DNA from: Deltaproteobacteria bacterium
Lineage (GTDB): Bacteria > Desulfobacterota > Desulfobacteria > Desulfobacterales > BuS5
Direction of reading: 5' to 3'
Length of the DNA: 10,419 nt
Assembly: GCA_021157555.1 (NCBI GenBank)
Contig: JAGGWL010000171.1
Coordinates: 1-10,419 of the forward strand
Positions 1 to 5,346 of the stretch are shown one piece after another. The position numbers were made by a program, and so were the translations under genes. Under the pieces are notes generated by a model. That model was given only the letters and a program-made list of their open reading frames with translations, searched no databases and had not been told where the DNA came from. Each line of letters opens with the position of its first letter. Position 1 is the stretch's first letter.

Positions 1-428
1 GGCAGAGGCTTTGATAGAGTAACTTCATATTCTTTTTCATGGTCAAAGGAAGGATGCAGCAGTCTGTGGTGAAAGTTTCCATCATTCGTTAGTATCAGCA
101 AACCGGTAGAGTCTTTATCCAGTCTGCCTACAGGAACAATTCTTTCTGTGATATCCACAAGATCAAGGACTATATTGTCGCCATTCTGATTACAGCTTGT
201 AACATAGCCTTTCGGTTTATTAAGTGCAATATAAACCGTTTGATTAATTATTTCCAACAGGTTTTCGTTAACTTCCACCTTGTCGATTTCGGTATCTACT
301 TTTGTGCCCAGCACTGCCGCAACAGCGCCATTTATCTTGACCAGCCCTTCTGCAATATATTTTTCAGCTTCCCTTCTTGAGCAGAATCCTGCTTTTGACA
401 TATATTTTTGCAGCCGCATGGTTGACAT
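1..428 (-). CDS. S4-domain rRNA pseudouridine synthase (RsuA/RluB/RluF family), C-terminus beyond window
   Basis: This enzyme isomerises a specific uridine in ribosomal RNA to pseudouridine. About 140 N-terminal residues are visible, and the rest lies left of position 1. Numbered from the ATG at 419, residues 3-50 form an S4 RNA-binding domain (LQKYMSKAGFCSRREAEKYI). The catalytic domain begins at ALNKPKGYV (65-73), and the motif GRLDKDSTGLLILTNDG (98-114) holds the catalytic aspartate D101. The GRLDKDS form, the DNIV segment (81-84) and the HEKEYEVT stretch look closest to E. coli RluF, with RluB next, but the subfamily and target uridine are not settled. An in-frame ATG at 428 adds three residues (MST). 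Neither start has a clear Shine-Dalgarno sequence. The gene begins 8 bases after the argJ stop, so it probably relies on the efp-argJ transcript. Confidence 0.9.
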   Translation of the reverse strand, partial: MSTMRLQKYMSKAGFCSRREAEKYIAEGLVKINGAVAAVLGTKVDTEIDKVEVNENLLEIINQTVYIALNKPKGYVTSCNQNGDNIVLDLVDITERIVPVGRLDKDSTGLLILTNDGNFHHRLLHPSFDHEKEYEVTLSKPL

Positions 429-436
429 ATATATTT

Positions 437-1624
437 TTACGTTCTGTAGTCCGCATTGATTTTGACATAGTCAATAGAAAAATCACATGTAAATACAGAA
501 GCATATCCGGTTCCCATATTAAGATTGAGCGTGATACTGAATTCGGGTTTTTTTAAAATATCAGTAGCATCGGATTCTGCCTTACTTCCACATCCTGTGC
601 TGTTTTTAACCATCATAATATTATCAAAAAATATATCAATCTGGTCAGGCTTTACAGGCGCTTTTGATCTTCCTGCTGCTGCGATTATTCGTCCCCAGTT
701 GGCATCCTCTCCAAACAGCGCTGTCTTTACAAGGCTGGAATTGGCAACAGTATCGGCTACAATACGGGCATCCTTATTCGAGCTTGCACCTTTTACAATT
801 ATTTCAACCAGCTTGGTGGCTCCTTCACCATCCTTTACAATCATTTTTGCAAGACTGAGCATTGTATTGTCAAGCATATTCTGAAAGATTTCTTTTTGAG
901 AATCATTTTTAATAACCGCTCCTGAACAACCGTTTGCCATAATTATAACAGTATCATTTGTGCTGGTATCACCATCTATTGTGATCCGGTTAAATGACCG
1001 CTCTGTTGAGGTAACAAGGATATCTTTAAGCATATCAGGTGCAATTTCAGCATCCGTACAGATAAAAGCGAGCATGGTAGCCATATCCGGGCATATCATT
1101 CCGGAGCCTTTTGCTATTCCTGTAACAGTATAAACCTTGCCGTCAATTTTCCCTTTTTGTGAAACGATTTTGGGATATGTATCGGTTGTCATAATAGATT
1201 GGGCAAAATCGGTAAAACTGTTAGAAGAGAGAGAGTCTTTTATTTCCGGAACAGCCGCCGTAATCTTTTCAATGGGAAACTGTTCACCAATAACACCTGT
1301 TGATGCCACCAGCACAAGTTCTTCGGATATTCCCAGCTCCGAGGCGGTTACCTTTGCCATTGCTAAAGCATTTTTCATGCCATTGATACCTGTGCAGCAA
1401 TTGGCATTACCGCTGTTAACAATTATAGCTCGGCAACGGCCTTTTTTGATCCGTTCTTCATCAAGAATAACAGGAGCAGCCTTAATCAGGTTGCGGGTGA
1501 ATACTGCAGCAGCGCTCGCATCGGTTTCGGAAAGAATCAGGCCAAGATCCTTTGTTCCGTCTTTTTTAATATTCGCAGCCACACCGGCTGCCTTGAAACC
1601 GGGACAAATAATTGTTTCGGTCAT
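437..1624 (-). CDS. argJ: Bifunctional glutamate N-acetyltransferase / amino-acid acetyltransferase ArgJ
   Basis: ArgJ moves the acetyl group from N-acetylornithine to glutamate in the cyclic arginine pathway. Many family members also make N-acetylglutamate from acetyl-CoA; which activity this one has cannot be read from sequence alone. The 395 residues match the usual length. The oxyanion-hole segment STGVIG is at 108-113. The self-cleavage site is in KGSGMICPDMATML, where T183 becomes the N-terminal nucleophile of the beta chain. The TIDGDTSTNDT motif is at 215-225, and the C-terminus NADYRT is typical of the family. One small oddity is CysCys at 76-77 in the GNAN-CC-TG loop, where I recall a less cysteine-rich sequence. 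The start at 1624 gives the normal N-terminus (CPGFKAAGVAANIK), though its ribosome binding site is weak. The gene is 86 bases after efp and 8 bases before the pseudouridine synthase. Confidence 0.97.
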   Translation of the reverse strand: MTETIICPGFKAAGVAANIKKDGTKDLGLILSETDASAAAVFTRNLIKAAPVILDEERIKKGRCRAIIVNSGNANCCTGINGMKNALAMAKVTASELGISEELVLVASTGVIGEQFPIEKITAAVPEIKDSLSSNSFTDFAQSIMTTDTYPKIVSQKGKIDGKVYTVTGIAKGSGMICPDMATMLAFICTDAEIAPDMLKDILVTSTERSFNRITIDGDTSTNDTVIIMANGCSGAVIKNDSQKEIFQNMLDNTMLSLAKMIVKDGEGATKLVEIIVKGASSNKDARIVADTVANSSLVKTALFGEDANWGRIIAAAGRSKAPVKPDQIDIFFDNIMMVKNSTGCGSKAESDATDILKKPEFSITLNLNMGTGYASVFTCDFSIDYVKINADYRT

Positions 1625-1675
1625 TTTTCATCTGCTTTGCTTGTAATTTTTTTAGAGATTCCCAATTTTTTTTAA

Positions 1676-1696
1676 CCCAAAACTCAAAACCCAAAA
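1676..1696. repeat. Three tandem CYCAAAA heptamers between efp and argJ
   Basis: CCCAAAA, CTCAAAA and CCCAAAA follow one another directly at 1676-1682, 1683-1689 and 1690-1696. In the efp-argJ message they read TTTTGGG, TTTTGAG, TTTTGGG, between the efp stop and the argJ start. A GGGG run lies upstream in the message (1702-1705) and a GGG downstream near 1661-1663. The repeats themselves are clear; no function is known to me. Confidence 0.6.
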
Positions 1697-1710
1697 CTGT
1701 TCCCCAGCTC

Positions 1711-2271
1711 CTACTTAACACGTTCAACATATTGAGAATTTCTTGTGTCAATACGAATTGACTCGCCTTCTTCGACAAAGGGCGGTACCTGGAGAACAAA
1801 ACCTGTCTCAAGAGTCGCCGGTTTTGTACTTCCAGCGGCAGTATCACCCTTTGCCCATGGATCGGATTTAATTATTTTTAATGTAATAAAATACGGCAGT
1901 GTCAGTCCAATAGCCTGACCGTCAAACATGAGTACTGTGCATGGAGTGTTTTCTTTTAAAAGATTCACGGCATCACCGAGCTGATTCTTGGTAAGAAAAT
2001 ATTGTTCATAATTGGAACTGTTCATGAAGCAGTAACTATCGCCATCTGCATAAAGATATTCCATTTCGTGCTCTTCCAGGTTGGCTTCATTGAATTTATC
2101 CCCTGACCTGAAAGTTCTGTCAAACTGAGCGCCTGTAACCATATTTTTCAGCTTGCATTTATATAGTGCTCTTCCTTTGCCTGGCTTTACGAATGAGAAT
2201 TGAATAACTGCATACGGCTGCCCGTCTATTTCAAATTTAAGTCCCTTTCTGAGATCACTGCTTTCATACAT
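1711..2271 (-). CDS. efp: Translation elongation factor P
   Basis: EF-P binds between the P and E sites of the ribosome and restores peptide-bond formation at polyproline stretches. The 186 residues match the family length and its three-domain layout: an N-terminal KOW-like domain (about 1-65), a middle OB domain (about 66-128) and a C-terminal OB domain (about 129-186). The loop KPGKGRA (29-35) carries K32, equivalent to the lysine that EpmA modifies in E. coli. No modification enzyme is encoded here, so the modification type is unknown. The C-terminus has the signature GDTAAGSTKPATLETG and ends in YVERVK. A strong GGAGG (2285-2289) lies 13 bases before the ATG, a slightly long spacing. The stop is TAG. 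It heads the minus-strand set with argJ and the pseudouridine synthase, and diverges from guaA. Confidence 0.97.
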   Translation of the reverse strand: MYESSDLRKGLKFEIDGQPYAVIQFSFVKPGKGRALYKCKLKNMVTGAQFDRTFRSGDKFNEANLEEHEMEYLYADGDSYCFMNSSNYEQYFLTKNQLGDAVNLLKENTPCTVLMFDGQAIGLTLPYFITLKIIKSDPWAKGDTAAGSTKPATLETGFVLQVPPFVEEGESIRIDTRNSQYVERVK

Positions 2272-2341
2272 AAATTATTTTTTTCCTCCAATTATTTTTT
2301 TGCAGCTATTGTTGTACTTTTTTAAACATGCATTTTTTGAG

Positions 2342-2370
2342 TTGACATTTTCTTTTTTGTTTAACATATT
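2342..2370 (+). promoter_or_regulatory. Candidate sigma70-type promoter for guaA
   Basis: A perfect TTGACA (2342-2347) is followed after 17 bases by CATATT (2365-2370), which matches four of six consensus positions. Transcription would start near 2377, giving a leader of about 40 bases. The leader is too short for a riboswitch and I see no strong fold in it. The 146-base gap also has to hold the efp promoter on the other strand, for which I found no convincing pair of boxes. Confidence 0.45.
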
Positions 2371-2417
2371 CAGCCATTATTCGCAAATCGTTTAATTTTT
2401 TTACAATAAAGGTAAAT

Positions 2418-3947
2418 ATGATTCTAATCATTGATTTCGGATCACAATATAATCAGTTAATCGCACGTCGTGTAAGAGAATACAGTATTTATTGTCAAAT
2501 AGAACCTCCTACCCTGAGTTTTGACTATATAAAGGCTCTCAATCCTGAAGGAATAATTTTATCCGGCGGGCCTTCAAGTATTTATGATCAAGATAGTCCA
2601 GGGATTGATAACAGGATTTTTGAAATGAATATTCCTGTTCTTGGAATCTGTTATGGAATGCAGTACATGGTGGATGCCCTTGGAGGCTCAATCCAGCAAG
2701 CGGAAAAACGAGAATATGGTTTTGCGGAGCTTAATATCAAGCAGGAAGGGGAAATTTTTAAAGGAATTGAAAAAAAAACAGACTGCTGGATGAGTCATGG
2801 CGATTCTATGGAAAAAGCTCCTGAAGGTTTTATAATAGCAGCCTCTACAAACAACACAAAAGCTGCTGCAATTGTTAACACCAGTAAAAAATTTTATGGC
2901 CTTCAGTTTCATCCTGAGGTGCAGCACACACCCAAAGGGAAATTAATGCTTAAAAATTTTCTTTTTGATATATGCGGCTGTCAGCAAACATGGACAATGA
3001 AAAAATTTGCCTCTGATTCTATTGAAGAAATACGGAAAAGAGTAAAAAATAAAAAAGTTATCCTTGGTTTAAGCGGAGGTGTTGATTCCTCCGTTACAGC
3101 AATGCTGGTGCATAATGCCATAGAAAAACAGCTTACCTGTATATTTGTAGATAACGGGTTGTTACGCAAAAATGAAGCTGAAAAACTTAAACTCACTCTT
3201 GGTAAGCATTTTGACCTTGATATCCGCTTTATAGATGCAGAAAAACAATTTTTGGATGCTCTGGACGAGGTTACAGATCCTGAAGAAAAGAGAAAAATTA
3301 TAGGCAAAATCTTTATTGATGTATTTGAATCTGAAGCGAAAAAAATTAAAGGAGCCGAATTTCTGGCACAGGGTACTCTCTACCCGGATATTATTGAATC
3401 GCAATCCGCATTCGGAGGCCCGACTGCAGTGATAAAATCACACCATAATGTGGGTGGTATTCCGGAAACAATGAAATTAAAATTAATTGAGCCATTAAAG
3501 CATCTCTTTAAAGATGAGGTTCGATTATTAGGCGGGGAAATAGGTCTTTCTGACGAATTAATATGGCGTCAGCCATTTCCAGGTCCAGGCCTTAGTATAA
3601 GAATAATTGGTAATATTACCAAAAAAAGGCTGGATGTTTTAAGGGAAGTCGACGCTGTTCTTATGGAAGAAATTAAAAAATACGGGTATTATAAAAAATT
3701 GTGGCAATCATTTGCTGTGCTTTTGCCTATTAAGAGCGTGGGTGTAATGGGAGACAAGCGTACATATGAAAATCTTGCGGCAATCCGAGCAGTTACAAGC
3801 GATGATGCCATGACCGCAGATTGGGCAAAATTGCCTCATGAACTCCTTGGAACGATTTCTAACAGAATAATTAATGAAGTGTCGGGAATTAATCGGGTGG
3901 TTTATGATATCAGCTCAAAACCACCGAGTACCATTGAATGGGAATAA
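2418..3947 (+). CDS. guaA: GMP synthase (glutamine-hydrolysing)
   Basis: GuaA converts XMP to GMP using ATP and ammonia released from glutamine, the last step of guanine nucleotide synthesis. The 509 residues are full length. The class I glutamine amidotransferase domain spans about 1-185, with the nucleophile C78 in GICYGMQ and the rest of the triad at H165 and E167 (FHPE). The ATP-pyrophosphatase domain follows, with the P-loop SGGVDSS at 219-225. The C-terminal dimerisation domain contains RQPFPGPGL and ends in PPSTIEWE, as is usual. The ATG at 2418 has a modest AAAGG 5 bases upstream (2408-2412). The next gene starts 12 bases after the stop, so the two are probably cotranscribed. No guaB is in the window. 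Confidence 0.98.
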   Translation: MILIIDFGSQYNQLIARRVREYSIYCQIEPPTLSFDYIKALNPEGIILSGGPSSIYDQDSPGIDNRIFEMNIPVLGICYGMQYMVDALGGSIQQAEKREYGFAELNIKQEGEIFKGIEKKTDCWMSHGDSMEKAPEGFIIAASTNNTKAAAIVNTSKKFYGLQFHPEVQHTPKGKLMLKNFLFDICGCQQTWTMKKFASDSIEEIRKRVKNKKVILGLSGGVDSSVTAMLVHNAIEKQLTCIFVDNGLLRKNEAEKLKLTLGKHFDLDIRFIDAEKQFLDALDEVTDPEEKRKIIGKIFIDVFESEAKKIKGAEFLAQGTLYPDIIESQSAFGGPTAVIKSHHNVGGIPETMKLKLIEPLKHLFKDEVRLLGGEIGLSDELIWRQPFPGPGLSIRIIGNITKKRLDVLREVDAVLMEEIKKYGYYKKLWQSFAVLLPIKSVGVMGDKRTYENLAAIRAVTSDDAMTADWAKLPHELLGTISNRIINEVSGINRVVYDISSKPPSTIEWE

Positions 3948-3959
3948 GGTTTAGTAATC

Positions 3960-4769
3960 ATGGATGATAAAGATTCTTCAGGTTTTAGTATTCGTATAGA
4001 CGAAGAAAGTCCGGATTCTGTTTTACAGGAAGAGCCCAAAGTAAAAGATATAAAAAAAGTTAATCTCAAGATTACTCTTTCCTCTTTTTTTGTGCTTTGC
4101 CTGGTTGCTGTTTTTTTGTTTTTTGCTTACAGAGAAATAGAAAAAAAGTCAGCACGGATACAAAAAACAGGGGCTAATGAGGTTGAAATTCTGTCAAAGG
4201 CCATGGAAACAAGGTTTGCCTCTATTTCTGAAAAAAATACTGGGCTTAAAGAAATGCTTTCTAAAAAAGTTTTATCCCTGGAACAGAAGATTTCATCAAT
4301 GCAAACGGCTATAAAGCAAAAAGAGAAAGAGATTAAACAGCTTAAAACTTCGAAAGCCGAAAAAAAAGAGCTTACTCAAGGATTGAATAAAACTGAAAAA
4401 TCTCTTAGTCCGATTCGTAAAGATCTGAAAAAAAATTCAGAGGCAATTAAAACTACAAAAAGAAAGGTAGATGCAAAGCTTTCAGATTTGAAAAAAATGA
4501 TCAATAATGCAAAAACAGCATTAAAAAAAACAAATGATGAATTTACAAGTCTTGCATCTAAAATGATAAACAAAGAGATGCTTGATAAAGCCCTTGAAAA
4601 TGACAGAAATTATTTTAGACTTAAAATAAATCAGATTGCTGCGGATATGGAGGAAAGTTTTTTGGAAATTAAGGAAAAAATAAATGGAATTCCTAATACC
4701 GGTAAAAAAAATCCACCGCTTGAAAAAACTTCTTCCACAACGAGTATTGTGGAGGAAGATATTCAATAA
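3960..4769 (+). CDS. Hypothetical single-pass membrane protein with long coiled coil
   Basis: I do not recognise this 269-residue protein. Residues 1-36 are charged and probably cytoplasmic (acidic, then VKDIKKVNLK). Residues 38-57 (TLSSFFVLCLVAVFLFFAYR) form one hydrophobic membrane segment. From about 60 to 245 the sequence is rich in Lys, Glu, Ser and Leu, with heptad-like spacing and almost no aromatic residues, typical of a long coiled coil outside the membrane. The tail (246-269) is low-complexity and Ser/Thr/Glu-rich. There is no cleavable signal peptide. The DNA is very A-rich because of AAA lysine codons. The start, 12 bases after guaA, lacks a strong Shine-Dalgarno sequence, so coupling to guaA translation is likely. 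The layout resembles small cell-envelope or division-associated coiled-coil proteins, but nothing identifies a function. Its last codons overlap a hairpin that may serve the opposite strand. Confidence 0.8.
   Translation: MDDKDSSGFSIRIDEESPDSVLQEEPKVKDIKKVNLKITLSSFFVLCLVAVFLFFAYREIEKKSARIQKTGANEVEILSKAMETRFASISEKNTGLKEMLSKKVLSLEQKISSMQTAIKQKEKEIKQLKTSKAEKKELTQGLNKTEKSLSPIRKDLKKNSEAIKTTKRKVDAKLSDLKKMINNAKTALKKTNDEFTSLASKMINKEMLDKALENDRNYFRLKINQIAADMEESFLEIKEKINGIPNTGKKNPPLEKTSSTTSIVEEDIQ
4723..4758 (-). terminator. Rho-independent terminator of the 67-residue minus-strand gene
   Basis: Arms at 4729-4740 (CTTCTTCCACAA) and 4747-4758 (TTGTGGAGGAAG) are inverted repeats around a 6-base loop. Read on the minus strand, 11 of 12 positions pair, with one A-C mismatch, and the stem is followed at once by six T (4728-4723). 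On the plus strand the same stem has a G-U wobble and no T run. This is the pattern of an intrinsic terminator for leftward transcription, 72 bases past the small gene's stop and inside the coding end of the convergent coiled-coil gene. Confidence 0.65.
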
Positions 4770-4782
4770 GGTAGTTTAGAGT

Positions 4783-4813
4783 GGGTGGGTTTGGGATCCG
4801 CCCTTAAGTTATT
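4783..4813 (+). terminator. Possible terminator after guaA and the coiled-coil gene
   Basis: GGGTGG (4783-4788) can pair with CCGCCC (4798-4803), with one G-U, around a 9-base loop. The sequence after the stem is TTAAGTTATTT, which is T-rich but not an unbroken T run. The site is 13 bases after the coiled-coil gene stop, where the plus-strand operon should end. Confidence 0.4.
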
Positions 4814-4829
4814 TCGTCCCCGTTTCTAA
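4809..4829 (-). repeat. Dispersed GGAAC/GGGACGAAATAA repeat, copy 1
   Basis: On the minus strand this stretch contains GAAACGGGGACGAAATAA. It matches the copy at 5326-5346 at 18 of 21 positions. It lies just past the stop of the 67-residue gene. Its origin and role are unknown. Confidence 0.5.
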
Positions 4830-4830
4830 T

Positions 4831-5034
4831 TTACGCACAACATGGAATAGATAAAAGTTTTTCAGTCTGCAGCATCAGGGTCTCAACCTGCTGGCTTATA
4901 TTCTCTAAATCAAGTTTTACGCTATCATCTAAATCTGCCCAATTTGTAAAAATTTGACCTGATTTTTTAGAGCCTAAATATACATTTGAATTTTTGGAAA
5001 TCTCAAGTTCGAATATATCGGTTTTAACTAACAT
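4831..5034 (-). CDS. Hypothetical small protein, 67 residues
   Basis: This small gene is supported mainly by its signals. An excellent AAAAGGAGA (5043-5050) lies 8 bases before the ATG at 5034, a candidate promoter lies at 5122-5149, and a terminator-like hairpin follows at 4758-4723. The protein begins MLVKTDIFELEISKNSNVYLG and then becomes a helix-prone acidic stretch (residues 34-62, with regularly spaced Leu, Ile and Val). It ends in Pro-Cys-Cys-Ala. There is no membrane segment or signal peptide, so it should be cytoplasmic. The first 30 residues look like short beta strands. I do not recognise the family. The gene stands alone between the convergent coiled-coil gene and the kinase operon, more than 290 bases from the kinase, so it is probably its own transcription unit. 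Confidence 0.72.
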   Translation of the reverse strand: MLVKTDIFELEISKNSNVYLGSKKSGQIFTNWADLDDSVKLDLENISQQVETLMLQTEKLLSIPCCA

Positions 5035-5121
5035 GGCTTAATCTCCTTTTGCGGAAAAGTTATTTTTTTATCAACATGCTCTCTGAAACTAATTCAAAGC
5101 AATTGCCATGCCATGCTTTTA

Positions 5122-5149
5122 ATTAAATTAATTAACATTAATATTTCAA
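5122..5149 (-). promoter_or_regulatory. Candidate promoter for the 67-residue gene
   Basis: On the minus strand, TTGAAA (plus positions 5144-5149) is followed after 16 bases by TTTAAT (5122-5127); each box matches five of six consensus positions. The leader would be about 80 bases. The area is AT-rich, so chance matches are likely and this is only a candidate. Confidence 0.4.
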
Positions 5150-5259
5150 ATAGTTAGCTTCAAAATCAATAGCGGTGCAATGTAAATTATGTAATAGGAT
5201 ATATTGATTGTTGGGTAATAAATTATATGATTTATGTAAAATATTACACTAACTGCCGT

Positions 5260-5310
5260 AGAGACAAGGCATGCCTTGTCTCTTATTTAAACAAATCATG
5301 CCTTGTCTCT
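5260..5310. repeat. 24-bp perfect palindrome with an adjacent half copy
   Basis: Positions 5260-5283 form a perfect palindrome with no central spacer; its left arm is AGAGACAAGGCA and its right arm TGCCTTGTCTCT. The 14 bases CATGCCTTGTCTCT at 5270-5283 recur exactly at 5297-5310. The element lies 16 bases beyond the kinase stop codon, downstream of the HDOD-kinase operon. It has no adjacent T run, so it is not a standard intrinsic terminator. It looks like a REP-type or miniature palindromic element, though transcript-end protection is also possible. Confidence 0.65.
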
Positions 5311-5325
5311 ATGCTATTGCAATTA

Positions 5326-5346
5326 TTATTTCGTCCCTGTTCCTAT
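5326..5346 (-). repeat. Dispersed GGAAC/GGGACGAAATAA repeat, copy 2, inside the kinase stop
   Basis: On the minus strand this reads ATAGGAACAGGGACGAAATA and a final A, so the last codons of the hybrid kinase (Ile-Gly-Thr-Gly-Thr-Lys-stop) lie inside the repeat. It matches copy 1 at 18 of 21 positions. This suggests that the kinase's final residues and stop codon came from insertion of the repeat. Confidence 0.5.

Noticed and set aside
1566..1847. A 93-residue minus-strand open frame over the efp end and argJ start
   Set aside because: It overlaps two certain genes in another frame and its sequence resembles no protein family.
3607..3622. A 16-bp perfect palindrome (TTGGTAATATTACCAA)
   Set aside because: It lies in the conserved GMP synthase coding segment IIGNITKKRLDVLR, so it is best explained as a coding coincidence.
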